A DNA stretch of 64,000 bases from JAGLSB01 sp023135955 (lineage in GTDB: Bacteria > Bacteroidota > Bacteroidia > Bacteroidales > GCA-2748055), in NCBI GenBank assembly GCA_030673645.1, contig DAOVIO010000007.1, forward strand, positions 1 to 64,000, written 5' to 3'. Every line of letters starts with the position of its first letter. Positions within the stretch are counted from its first letter, which is position 1. The notes under the pieces were generated by a model. It saw nothing but the letters and a program-made list of their open reading frames with translations. It was not told the origin of the DNA and ran no database searches. Made by a program: the position numbers and the translations under genes. Positions 10,127 to 19,305 of this stretch are shown in pieces.

Positions 10127-11088
10127 GCCAGGAAAATTATTATCAGTGGGGGCATAAAAGAAGGTTCAATACTTTTTCCGATTACATTAGGATGAGATTT
10201 GGAAGTCGTGTGCAGAAATTAACTATTGATGCTGGATTCACCTGTCCTAACCGAGACGGATCAAAGGGAAGAGGGGGTTGTACTTATTGCAATAACAATG
10301 CATTTAATCCTTCATATTGTGAACCGAAAAGAAGCATTTCAGATCAAATTGAATTAGGAATAGAATTTCATCAAAAAAGATACTCAAAGGCAAATTCATT
10401 TTTAGCTTATTTTCAGGCATATTCAAATACATACGGCGAATTATCTATTTTGAAAAAGAAATATTCTGAGGCACTGAAAAATGATAATGTAGTTGGAATA
10501 GTCATCGGTACAAGACCCGATTGTGTGGATAATGAAATATTGGATTACCTGGCCGAATTAAATGAGAAAACCTACCTTACACTTGAATTTGGAATTGAGT
10601 CATGTTATGACGAGACACTTTTAAAAATTAATCGCGGACATGATTTTAAAACTACTCAATTGGCTTTTGAAGAAAGTCGAAAAAGAGGAATACGTACCGG
10701 CGGACATATGATAATAGGATTACCGGGTGAAAGTAAGGAGATGATTTTAAGGGAGGCAAGTATACTCTCAGAGCTGAAAGTGGATCAGTTGAAATTTCAT
10801 CAATTGCAATATGTTAAAGGGACACAGATGGCTAAGGATTTCTTAAAAAATCCAAATGAATATACAGAGTTTGAGCTAATGGAATATCTCGGACTCATGG
10901 TGGAATTTATTGAGAAACTAAAGCCTGAAATAGTTATTGAGCGTATAGCAGGAGAGACTGTTAGGGAGTATAATATGAGAGAGTCATGGGGTTTAAGATA
11001 TGATAGGGTTCTATCGGAATTTGAGAAACTACTCGAACAGAAAGACAGTTGGCAGGGAAAGTATTTTAAAAAGCTAAAGAATGGATAA
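10123..11088 (+). CDS. Radical SAM protein, YhcC-like (TIGR01212 type)
   Basis: 321 residues. The cluster-binding cysteines lie in FTCPNRDG and CTYCNNNAF near residues 45-65, in the spaced pattern of the YhcC group rather than the compact CxxxCxxC. GGHMIIGLPGE near 200 is the SAM-binding beta strand, and a conserved C-terminal extension follows. The substrate is unknown in this family. ATGA overlap with addA upstream and an 8-bp overlap with the AddB-like gene downstream place it inside the recombination operon, a context that does not by itself prove a DNA-repair role. Confidence 0.88.
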   Translation: MSQENYYQWGHKRRFNTFSDYIRMRFGSRVQKLTIDAGFTCPNRDGSKGRGGCTYCNNNAFNPSYCEPKRSISDQIELGIEFHQKRYSKANSFLAYFQAYSNTYGELSILKKKYSEALKNDNVVGIVIGTRPDCVDNEILDYLAELNEKTYLTLEFGIESCYDETLLKINRGHDFKTTQLAFEESRKRGIRTGGHMIIGLPGESKEMILREASILSELKVDQLKFHQLQYVKGTQMAKDFLKNPNEYTEFELMEYLGLMVEFIEKLKPEIVIERIAGETVREYNMRESWGLRYDRVLSEFEKLLEQKDSWQGKYFKKLKNG

Positions 11089-13954
11089 CTTTTTGAAATA
11101 TCTTTCAAAATACCTTGTTGATAGGTATAATGGCAATCTGGATGATTTTTGCTTCCTGTTTCCAAACAGAAGATCAATGCTATTTTTTAAGAATTTTCTA
11201 ACGAAAGAACTTAAGAAACCAGGTTGGTTGCCTGAGATGATCACAATGAGTGATTTCGTAATTAGATTTGCTGATCTGGAGACCGCAGATCCTTTAGAAT
11301 TATCTTTTACTGTTTACTCATCCTATAAATCCATATCAACAAATCCGGAAAGTTTCGATGAATTCTATCCATGGGGTGAAATGATGGTGAGTGATTTTGA
11401 TGACATAGATAAATATCTTGTCGATGCAGAGCAGCTATTCACTAATGTTACAAATTTAAAAGAGATCGATACAATTTTCGATTATATTTCGGATGAGCAA
11501 AAATTATATATTCAGAGATTTTGGAAAAATTTCAACCTTGAAAAGATAAGCCAACATAAAGAGTCATTTTTGCAGATATGGAAAATACTTCTTCCTGTAT
11601 ATAATCATTTTAGAAAATCCTTAATTGATAAAGGAATTGCCTATGAAGGTATGATGTATAGGAAAGTGGCCGAAGAAATAAAGAACAAAGAAGCTTTTAA
11701 AAGTCCTTGGGATAAAATAATTATTGTTGGTTTCAATGCTTTAAATAAATCTGAAACTGAAATCTTTAGTTATTTGAGAGATAGTAGAATAGGTGAGTTT
11801 TATTGGGATTATGACTATAGTTATGTTGTAGAGAAAGCTGCAGAAGCTGGTAGATTCCTCAGAAAAAATCTGGAACTATTTCCACAGAATAGTGATTTTG
11901 ATCCTGGTTTTAATGAGCTTACAAAGATTAAGAAAGTTGATATTTATAATCTACCTTCCAGTGTTCTTCAAGCCAAACAGTGCAATAAATTATTAAAAGA
12001 CAGGACAGATACTAATCTTGAGATTCTTAATGATACAGCTATTATCCTAGGTGATGAAACTTTGCTTCCTGCTGTTTTAACATCACTTCCTGAAGATTTA
12101 AAATATCTTAATATAACTATGGGATTACCATTCAGGTTAACTCAGGTTTATAGTTTTATTGAAGGGATTCTGAGAATGCAGCAGAATTTTAATCGGAGGA
12201 GAACAAATAAGAAGTTTTATTTCAGGGATGTACTTTCCGTGCTGAGTCATCAATATTTAATAACTATTTACGGGAAGGAAACACAAGCCTTTATAAATCA
12301 AATTCATAGTGAGAATAAGATTTATATAGAACCGGAAGCATTTGCAAATGATAAGATCTTAAAGAGCATTATTCAAAAGATTGAGAATCCAGATGAGATG
12401 TTAACATATTTGAGGAATCTATTAGAGTCATTACTTGAGCTTATTGCCATTGACAGCATTGAATTAAAACTTGAAAGAGAGTATATATATTTATTAAAAA
12501 CACGCTTGGTGAAGATTTCAAATCTTTTTGAAGAACATTCATTTGTGGATTCTTTAGATAGCTTTATCAGGATTTTCCGAAAAGTTTTATCAGGGTATAA
12601 CATACCTTTTACAGGAGAACCTCTTAAAGGAATACAGCTTATGGGAATTCTGGAATCCCGGTTACTTGATTTTAAAAATGTTATTTTACTTTCAATGAAT
12701 GAGGGTGTTATGCCAGCAAGTCAAATGGCATACAGTTATATTCCAGCCAACCTGAGATATGCCTTTGAATTGCCGGGAAAGGAAGATAAGGATGCAATTT
12801 ATGCCTACTATTTTTATCGATTGCTTCAAAGAGCTGAAAGTATTAGCATATTATATAATTCGAGTGCTGAAGGATTAAAATCAGGCGAGTCGTCGCGATA
12901 TATCTATCAGTTGGAATATCTTACAAAGCATAATATCCAATTTCATACACCATCTTTTAGGATCTCAGAAAAGGAGAATCTTGACATTTCCATACAAAAA
13001 ACTCCTGAAGTATTGAAGGTGATGGAAAAATATAAAGAGCCGAATGCATATAAATATCTTTCTCCCTCAGCATTAGCTACTTATATGGAATGTAGTCTAA
13101 GGTTTTATTTCTCGTATGTAGCAAGTATCAGAGAAGAAGATGAAGTTTCTGAGGATATTGATGCTGCTGGTTTTGGAAGCTTATTTCATAAGGTAATGGA
13201 ACATATTTATGAGGGGAAAGAAGGGGAAGTTTTTGAGAAGGAAGAACTGAAAGTATTGATGCAGACGAAGAATATTACCGATTGTCTCGAAAAAGCTTTC
13301 CGCACTGAATTTTTAAAAACAGATAATTTAAAGGCAGAAGTAAAACCTGAAGGAAGAAATATTATTATCTACGAACTGATAAGAAAGCTTGTAAAGCAAA
13401 CTCTAAAGAGAGATATGGAGATTTGCCCATTTACTTATATAAATAGTGAAGAGATTATTGAGATTGCATCTCCCGAAATTTCAGGTATTGGCACCCTTAA
13501 TCTTGGAGGGAAGATTGACAGAGTTGATAACAGAGATGGGAAATTGCATATCCTTGACTATAAAACAGGTAAAGTAAATTTTGATTTTGATTCTGTAGAG
13601 CAAATCTTTGACAGAGATAGTTGGGGTAAAAGATATTTTAAAGGAATATTTCAGACTATGTTTTATTCCTGGTTATACTCTGAAAAATATTCTGATGTGA
13701 CATATATGTTACCCGGAATATATCTGACAAATAATTTATTCAGTGATGAATTCAGAATATACCCTAAGAATAAATCATTAGCTGATTTTCCGGCTGATTT
13801 CTTGAGTTATAAAGATGAATTCCAAGAGCATTTGTATAATCTGCTTGGTGAAATTTATAATCCTGAAATTGATTTCTCACAGACCGAAGATGAAGATAGA
13901 TGTAAATTTTGTCCTTATACAGAAATTTGTCATAGAAAGGGCGCTGAAGAGTAG
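11081..13954 (+). CDS. addB: AddB-like nuclease with iron-sulfur staple
   Basis: 957 residues. It is the partner subunit of AddA, with a helicase-like N-terminal region lacking a clear Walker A (it opens near FLFPNRRS) and a C-terminal RecB-type nuclease. The nuclease shows LSPSALATYMECSLRFYF near 660, GSLFHKVMEHIY, the catalytic LHILDYKTGKV near 825 and a terminal CKFCPYTEIC. The cysteine in MECSL together with the final three forms the four-cysteine 4Fe-4S staple typical of AddB. It begins within the last codons of the radical-SAM gene. Assignment as AddB rests on this nuclease domain plus the neighbouring addA. Confidence 0.85.
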   Translation: MDNFLKYLSKYLVDRYNGNLDDFCFLFPNRRSMLFFKNFLTKELKKPGWLPEMITMSDFVIRFADLETADPLELSFTVYSSYKSISTNPESFDEFYPWGEMMVSDFDDIDKYLVDAEQLFTNVTNLKEIDTIFDYISDEQKLYIQRFWKNFNLEKISQHKESFLQIWKILLPVYNHFRKSLIDKGIAYEGMMYRKVAEEIKNKEAFKSPWDKIIIVGFNALNKSETEIFSYLRDSRIGEFYWDYDYSYVVEKAAEAGRFLRKNLELFPQNSDFDPGFNELTKIKKVDIYNLPSSVLQAKQCNKLLKDRTDTNLEILNDTAIILGDETLLPAVLTSLPEDLKYLNITMGLPFRLTQVYSFIEGILRMQQNFNRRRTNKKFYFRDVLSVLSHQYLITIYGKETQAFINQIHSENKIYIEPEAFANDKILKSIIQKIENPDEMLTYLRNLLESLLELIAIDSIELKLEREYIYLLKTRLVKISNLFEEHSFVDSLDSFIRIFRKVLSGYNIPFTGEPLKGIQLMGILESRLLDFKNVILLSMNEGVMPASQMAYSYIPANLRYAFELPGKEDKDAIYAYYFYRLLQRAESISILYNSSAEGLKSGESSRYIYQLEYLTKHNIQFHTPSFRISEKENLDISIQKTPEVLKVMEKYKEPNAYKYLSPSALATYMECSLRFYFSYVASIREEDEVSEDIDAAGFGSLFHKVMEHIYEGKEGEVFEKEELKVLMQTKNITDCLEKAFRTEFLKTDNLKAEVKPEGRNIIIYELIRKLVKQTLKRDMEICPFTYINSEEIIEIASPEISGIGTLNLGGKIDRVDNRDGKLHILDYKTGKVNFDFDSVEQIFDRDSWGKRYFKGIFQTMFYSWLYSEKYSDVTYMLPGIYLTNNLFSDEFRIYPKNKSLADFPADFLSYKDEFQEHLYNLLGEIYNPEIDFSQTEDEDRCKFCPYTEICHRKGAEE

Positions 13955-14067
13955 TTTTATTGAAGGAAAATTCTCAAGAAATTACTTTTAGTAAAGCTCC
14001 CAATTAGATTTCTGAAAAACAAATTTTAGATCCAGTAAACCTTACATATTTAACCCAATATACAATA

Positions 14068-15273
14068 TTATTCTAAGTGGGGAACGTAAGCTGCTGGGGA
14101 GTCGAGAACCTGAATGCGATCAGTTGTATCATTCTTAATAGTACTAACTTCCAACAATAAATCCACAACATTATCTGTAAGATTAGCAGGAACGCTTATG
14201 GCGCTCCGAATCATGGCGGAAGTAATTTGTTTTTCTCTTTTTCCAACTTTAGGGAGCACTCTGGAGGTTGTTGCGCCTGTAGCACCAACTTTCATACATG
14301 CTTCTCTGAGTCTGTCGATTCTGTCTTCGTCAGAAATAATTGATATTTCACAATTATCCTGAGGGTGTAAATTTTTACCTAACTTATTTTCATGGTCAGA
14401 ATCTAATCTTTTCCGCCAATTGGTTCCAGATTTTAACTGGTCTATAGCCGCAATTATTTGTTCAACGCTAGCTGCATCTTTCTGCCTGCCAATTTTGAGT
14501 CTTGTGTCAATAAGACCCATAGTTATTGGTGTTTGATAAATAAATCCCCGACCCGGGCGATCTAATCTTGCCTGTTCAATAAGCAATCGAACAATACTAC
14601 TGGAATCCTGTTCGGGCATAACTAAATGTACTATTTCTTTTTCAGCAGAAATAGTAATTCGAATTAAACCAAGTTGATCTCTGATGTCGTTTCCACTCCC
14701 AATAGTAATTAGGGGTACGCATATACCAAGATCCAGAGCAATTTTTGCAAGATTTTCTCCACTTCCAGGAATGGAAAGAACGCAAATGACATAGGCCAAA
14801 TTAGTTTGGAGATTTGCTTCCTGAATGTTGACAGTTGATTTCGATAAAAAGCTAAGATTAATAGTAGGAGGTTCATTACTGAATTCCATAAGATCTTGTG
14901 AGAAAATTGTTCCCCGACCCATTTTATGAAGTTCAGCAATAGCATTTATTGATTCAATAACTTGTTTGGAATTCTCCCGGGGGATTGAAAATCTGAATAT
15001 ATCAACAGGAGCGTTTTGAAGGTTAGCTATTTCTCCCGGAAGGCCAAAGGGGCGCTGCTTCACAAATTGACGCACACTCCTTCCACTTTCTATATAAACA
15101 ACAACATTCAAATTTTTTAGAAAGTCAATTATTTTATCACTTAAAAGATGATTGATAATACATGTAATGCGACTGATTCTATGTGGGGTGTAGATTCCTT
15201 TCCCCATCTGTGTTCTCCATACAGTTCTGGATGGAGAAAACACTTTCTTTTTTTTAGGATTCTCGTTATCCAT
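14068..15273 (-). CDS. Triple PII-like regulatory protein paired with DUF1538
   Basis: 401 residues, no signal or membrane segment. I read three ferredoxin-like PII-type units. Unit 1 is about 30-130, starting ISRITCIINHLLSDK and closing with MGRGTIFSQDLMEF. Unit 2 is about 145-275, starting AYVICVLSIPGS and closing with RPGRGFIYQTPI. Unit 3 is about 305-400, with CEISIISDEDRIDRLREA and VGATGATTSRVLPK. PII-type proteins are often encoded beside DUF1538 membrane proteins (family knowledge), and here the gene starts inside the last codons of the DUF1538 gene, implying coupled translation. It probably binds a small molecule and gates that transporter, by analogy with GlnK-AmtB. The ligand is unknown, and the triple arrangement is inferred by eye. 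Confidence 0.65.
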   Translation of the reverse strand: MDNENPKKKKVFSPSRTVWRTQMGKGIYTPHRISRITCIINHLLSDKIIDFLKNLNVVVYIESGRSVRQFVKQRPFGLPGEIANLQNAPVDIFRFSIPRENSKQVIESINAIAELHKMGRGTIFSQDLMEFSNEPPTINLSFLSKSTVNIQEANLQTNLAYVICVLSIPGSGENLAKIALDLGICVPLITIGSGNDIRDQLGLIRITISAEKEIVHLVMPEQDSSSIVRLLIEQARLDRPGRGFIYQTPITMGLIDTRLKIGRQKDAASVEQIIAAIDQLKSGTNWRKRLDSDHENKLGKNLHPQDNCEISIISDEDRIDRLREACMKVGATGATTSRVLPKVGKREKQITSAMIRSAISVPANLTDNVVDLLLEVSTIKNDTTDRIQVLDSPAAYVPHLE

Positions 15274-17335
15274 TTACTTCCTCCTTTTGTTTACTTTGAA
15301 TAGAACGTTTTTGTTTTGCACGGGAATATAAGCCATATAAAAGGACTGTGATAATCGGAAATGCTGAAGCTAAGGCAAGAACTCCAAATCCATCAGCAAT
15401 ACTTAGCTCACTGCCAATACTAAGCCCCATGGCCAATACTAATGGCACTGTTACTGGTCCAGTGGTTACACCACCACTATCCCAGGCAATAGCTGTAAAT
15501 TCTTCCTCACTCCAGGATGTAAGTGCCAATAGAAGCAGATAGGGTGGAACTATTAAGTAGATTAGCGGAATATCAAATAGAATACGGGAAAGACCTAATA
15601 CAATTCCTGTACCTACTCCAAAAGATACTACCTGTACTATCTGGCTCCGTTTTATTGTACCAACAGTCAATCCCTCAACCGTTATACCGAGGGCATTCAA
15701 AGCCGGCTCAGCAAGAGTAGCTCCATATCCCATACCAAATGCAAAGACCAAAACCAGAATGATTCCTAATACAGATAGTTTACTTCTAAATAATGGTGCT
15801 TGTGTTATAATATGTTCATATCTGTGATTTTCGTCATCATAACGATCCGCATTGAATTCGATTCGTTGCATTGCTTCATTTTCAATCAGATTGAAATATG
15901 TCTTTTGAGTACCGTCAGATTCGATTCCCTTAATGAGTAATGTAGTAGTATCAAAATTATTGATAATAACTCGGTCGACAAACTTTTCTTCACTTGCAAA
16001 AGCCCGGGGCAATTCTCCTCCAACTTCTCCTCCCAGAGAAGCTAATCCAAGACGAATACCAGTTGTAAGCAGAACCATACCTATTAGTGTAAATATTATT
16101 CCTAGCGCAACTTCATCTTTATATCTCAATTTTTCTTTGAGCATAACCAATAGTACCAGTAATAGTAATAAACTCAATGGAATAACTGCACGAAGGCCAC
16201 CAATAAACTCCTGTCCTAAAACGCTGCTAAAAGAAACTGTAGCCACTGGGGCAATTTTGGTTAAATCAACTTCTGATAATAAATTACGCTCGTAATCAGA
16301 AGCATTTTGAACTACCCAGTTGGAAAGTGGAAGGTTACCAATAAATTTATTCTTTGCGTCATGATCATCTATCAAAGACAGTAATGTTTCTTCGTAAACT
16401 TGATCATTACCAAAATATGCACGACGTCCTTCTTCACTACCATGAGAAAAAGTATAACTTGCTAATTCATCCTCATTTTCAAATAGCAGAAGAGTTTTCT
16501 CTCTGGAAGCAGGCGCAAAAAAATCTTTTTCAACTGTGGGAGCAGGAGCATTGAAATTAAGAGAAATACTTAAAAGCAATACGGCGAGTATTGGAAAAGC
16601 AGAAGCTAATAAAATAATTCCAAACCCACCACTTGATCCAGTTCCCTTATTGGAAGCTCTGGATACACCTATTCCAAGGGCTAGTACCAATGGAACAGTT
16701 ACCGCACCCGTAGTTACAGCTCCACAATCCCAAGCCAATCCAATTACTTTAGATAAATTATCATTGAAACTAACCACTACTGATAATATCAACAACAAAG
16801 GGATAATAGTAAAAATAATTGGCTTAATTGACCAGTTATAATAGAATCTAAACATCCCTAAAGCTACCGCAAAACCAACTCCTATACCTACCGAAAGTAC
16901 TAATATGTCGGTGTGGCGATTCAATAAAAGATATAGAAGAGGAGAGTCCCATGCAGTCACATTTGAGCCTGCAACCCGTAAAGCACTGATGGCCGGTTCT
17001 GCAAGTGTTGCTCCAAAGCCTAATAAAAGGCCAAAAACAGCAATTACAACTATTCCTACGCGAGTAGGAAGTTTAACGCCAACACGTTCACCCAGGGGCA
17101 TTAATCCTAGAATCAGGCCTTCTAAAAAGAAGGTCAGACCAAAAATAACTAAAGCAAGACCTCCAGCAGTACTAAGAGCATTTGCCAAAGGTACCCCTAA
17201 AACTAAAGTCTGAAATACAATTAAATATATAATAATAAATGCAATAGATCGAATTTGTTCAACAACTCTGACCTTAGCATAGCCAAATAACATATTAATT
17301 GCTTCTCCAAATGGAATTCGTTTATTTTTACTCAC
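15266..17335 (-). CDS. Membrane protein with two DUF1538 units
   Basis: 689 residues with many hydrophobic helices. The sequence is an obvious internal duplication. Unit 1 (about 15-260) and unit 2 (about 370-675) share G(F/Y)GATLAEPA, then AWD(C/S)G(A/G)VTTG(A/P)VTVPLVLA, then GFG near LASAFPI. These are DUF1538 hallmarks. A soluble loop of about 90 residues (270-365) lies between them. The function is a predicted transporter or channel with unknown substrate. The start codon is GTG, supported by a TATATTTG promoter element at 17370-17377. The 3' end overlaps the PII-like gene by 8 bp. Confidence 0.85.
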   Translation of the reverse strand: MSKNKRIPFGEAINMLFGYAKVRVVEQIRSIAFIIIYLIVFQTLVLGVPLANALSTAGGLALVIFGLTFFLEGLILGLMPLGERVGVKLPTRVGIVVIAVFGLLLGFGATLAEPAISALRVAGSNVTAWDSPLLYLLLNRHTDILVLSVGIGVGFAVALGMFRFYYNWSIKPIIFTIIPLLLILSVVVSFNDNLSKVIGLAWDCGAVTTGAVTVPLVLALGIGVSRASNKGTGSSGGFGIILLASAFPILAVLLLSISLNFNAPAPTVEKDFFAPASREKTLLLFENEDELASYTFSHGSEEGRRAYFGNDQVYEETLLSLIDDHDAKNKFIGNLPLSNWVVQNASDYERNLLSEVDLTKIAPVATVSFSSVLGQEFIGGLRAVIPLSLLLLLVLLVMLKEKLRYKDEVALGIIFTLIGMVLLTTGIRLGLASLGGEVGGELPRAFASEEKFVDRVIINNFDTTTLLIKGIESDGTQKTYFNLIENEAMQRIEFNADRYDDENHRYEHIITQAPLFRSKLSVLGIILVLVFAFGMGYGATLAEPALNALGITVEGLTVGTIKRSQIVQVVSFGVGTGIVLGLSRILFDIPLIYLIVPPYLLLLALTSWSEEEFTAIAWDSGGVTTGPVTVPLVLAMGLSIGSELSIADGFGVLALASAFPIITVLLYGLYSRAKQKRSIQSKQKEEVNG

Positions 17336-17369
17336 AATTAGGTATTTATGTTAGAATTTTTTATTCTAT

Positions 17370-17377
17370 CAAATATA
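17370..17377 (-). promoter_or_regulatory. -7 element for the DUF1538-PII operon
   Basis: The minus strand reads TATATTTG, 34 nt before the GTG start at 17335. It suggests that the pair is transcribed independently of trmD upstream. Confidence 0.5.
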
Positions 17378-17531
17378 CAATAATTATTAAAAAAATAAAT
17401 TTTTGTATTAACACTATTTGTTTGAAGTGGTTAAGTGGGAGATAAATTATAAAGAAATATACTTTTCGAATATGAATCTAATACCCAAAATACTAGCAAA
17501 TGTACAGTGAAAATTGTCCTTCATAACATTG

Positions 17532-18218
17532 TCACATATCTTCCTCGCTCAATAAATCAGGCCTGCGATTTTTTGTCCTTTCCAAAGCATTATTGTATTT
17601 CCATTCTTCAATCTTTTTCGGATTACCCGATAAAAGTACTTCTGGAACTTTCCATCCTTTATAATTTGCTGGTCTTGTATATACTGCAGGCGACAGAAGA
17701 TCATCCTGAAATGAATCGCTCAGAGCTGAACTTTCATCGGACATTGCCCCCGGTAATAAACGTGTAATTGCATCGGTAATAATTGCAGCAGCTAATTCTC
17801 CACCTGTTAAAACATAATCACCAATAGAAATCTCACGAGTAATCAAGTGATCCCTTACCCTTTGATCCACTCCTTTATAATGTCCGCATAATATTATGAC
17901 ATTCTCTTTTGTGGATAACTCATTTGCAATTTTTTGATTGAAATTTTCTCCGTCTGGGCTAGTATATATTATATCAGAATATTCGCGTTCCGACTTTAAC
18001 TTTGAAATTGCACGGTCAATTGGTTCAATCTGCATAACCATTCCCGCTTCACCACTGAAAGCATAATCATCCACATTTTTGTGCTTATCTGTCGAATAAT
18101 CTCTTAAATCGTGTACAATTATTTCTATAACACCCGCCTTTCTTGCTCTATTTATTATAGAATGATTCAATGGACTATTTAATAATTCAGGCAAAAGAGT
18201 GATTATGTCAATTCTCAT
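17532..18218 (-). CDS. trmD: tRNA (guanine37-N1)-methyltransferase TrmD
   Basis: 228 residues from the chosen start. TrmD methylates G37 of tRNAs that read codons beginning with C, preventing frameshifts. The protein opens [16 protein letters not shown] and carries the knotted SPOUT core with [15 protein letters not shown] and [13 protein letters not shown], then the C-terminal [20 protein letters not shown] longer reading frame starts at 18263, but the ATG at 18218 gives the family N terminus and lies just after a TATTTTTG promoter element (18233-18240), which would be inside the gene if the longer start were used. Confidence 0.96.
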   Translation of the reverse strand: MRIDIITLLPELLNSPLNHSIINRARKAGVIEIIVHDLRDYSTDKHKNVDDYAFSGEAGMVMQIEPIDRAISKLKSEREYSDIIYTSPDGENFNQKIANELSTKENVIILCGHYKGVDQRVRDHLITREISIGDYVLTGGELAAAIITDAITRLLPGAMSDESSALSDSFQDDLLSPAVYTRPANYKGWKVPEVLLSGNPKKIEEWKYNNALERTKNRRPDLLSEEDM

Positions 18219-18232
18219 AATATCGTTTCCAA

Positions 18233-18240
18233 CAAAAATA
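18233..18240 (-). promoter_or_regulatory. -7 element that fixes the trmD start
   Basis: The minus strand reads TATTTTTG, 14 nt before the ATG at 18218. Confidence 0.5.
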
Positions 18241-18418
18241 CGGAAAAGACTCCACACTTTCATTTTAAGATTTCAAGCAATCAGTGTCAGCGTATTTAAT
18301 TATCAAAAAGCAGGGAAACTCTTGACCTTTTTGTATATGCACTTTTCCACGGGTTTCACCTGTGGTTATTGTTGTTTAACCCTTTCAGTGTAAATAGGAT
18401 AATAATTCAGCAGTCATA

Positions 18419-18514
18419 ATGACAGTATAATTACATGATAAGGTGTCATAATGGCAGTTTTATGAAATATCTCTGTCAATTAGTATAATAATTATAGATG
18501 GCATATTCCTTGAA
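18419..18514 (+). promoter_or_regulatory. Possible sigma-54 promoter and activator sites for hsp20
   Basis: TGGCATATTCCTTGAA at 18499-18514 matches the sigma-54 consensus TGGCAYRNNNNTTGCW except that the -12 GC is GA. Transcription would start near 18526, 38 nt before the hsp20 ATG. Upstream are inverted half-sites ATGACA (18419-18424) and TGTCAT (18444-18449), plus a TGTCA at 18474-18478. TGTCA-type half-sites are common for enhancer-binding proteins. No TAnnTTTG element is visible here. The rest of 18264-18563 holds nothing I recognise. Confidence 0.35.
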
Positions 18515-18563
18515 AAAGAATATTATGAATTATTAATATATAACTTAAACACACACAAATATT

Positions 18564-19007
18564 ATGAAACTAGTAAAATTTTATCCGGGAAACGGACAGT
18601 TAAGGAGATATGATGAATCTTTCAATAATTTCTCAAATTTCTGGAATGACTATTTCAATGATGACTTTGGTATTTCAGATAGTCAGAGTCCCAAAGTTAA
18701 TATCAGAGAAGAAGACGAAAAATATGAACTCGAAATGGCAATACCAGGAATCAAGAAAAAGAATATCCAGATAAATTTTGAAAAGGATATTTTAAAAATA
18801 TCTCATAAAGAAATAGTTGATAATGATAATAAAGAATTTAATAGAATTGAATTCAACTATTCTTCTTTTGAAAGATCATTTAAGTTGTCAGATTCAGTTG
18901 ATGTCAGTAAAATTAAAGCGGAAATGAAAGACGGAATACTGAAAATAACTTTGTCAAAAAAAGACGAGGCTATTGAGAATGCTAAAAGAGAAATTATTAT
19001 TTCGTGA
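18564..19007 (+). CDS. Small heat-shock protein Hsp20
   Basis: 147 residues. It is an ATP-independent chaperone that holds unfolding proteins. The N-terminal arm is rich in Phe, Asn and Tyr (residues 1-45). The alpha-crystallin domain begins at PKVNIREEDEKYELEMAIPG and includes the conserved LKISHKE and the closing strand DGILKITLSKK. A C-terminal IIIS tail resembles the oligomerisation I-x-I motif. The gene is a single transcription unit with a rho-independent terminator 19 nt downstream and a possible sigma-54 promoter upstream. Confidence 0.95.
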   Translation: MKLVKFYPGNGQLRRYDESFNNFSNFWNDYFNDDFGISDSQSPKVNIREEDEKYELEMAIPGIKKKNIQINFEKDILKISHKEIVDNDNKEFNRIEFNYSSFERSFKLSDSVDVSKIKAEMKDGILKITLSKKDEAIENAKREIIIS

Positions 19008-19025
19008 TAATATTTTCCATAATTT

Positions 19026-19062
19026 AAAGAGGATTGTCTGAGAATGATGATCCTCTTTTTTT
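19026..19062 (+). terminator. Rho-independent terminator after hsp20
   Basis: The 9-bp arms AAAGAGGAT (19026-19034) and ATCCTCTTT (19050-19058) are followed by a T tract. Confidence 0.85.
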
Positions 19063-19305
19063 ATAATTATAACTTAAAAGTTTATTATTAATGCAAATAT
19101 TGTATCCATTGAACAAGGAATTTTTTTGCTTATAGCAAAAATCAAAGAAATGATAAGTTGTTCGTAAGTATGTTTATGCTATATTTAGTCTCTATTTATT
19201 GATTGTCTACGGTTGTTTTTTTTGAAATTTACAGAAAAACATTGTACGCATCAGTATTTATAGGTATTTTAGTGTTTCAAGTAGAACCCAAGGATAATAA
19301 ATCTT

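Noticed and set aside
14114..17213. Several open frames on the plus strand opposite the PII-like and DUF1538 genes
   Set aside because: They are antisense shadows of clear minus-strand genes, have no family motifs or promoter elements, and are poor in hydrophobic periodicity.
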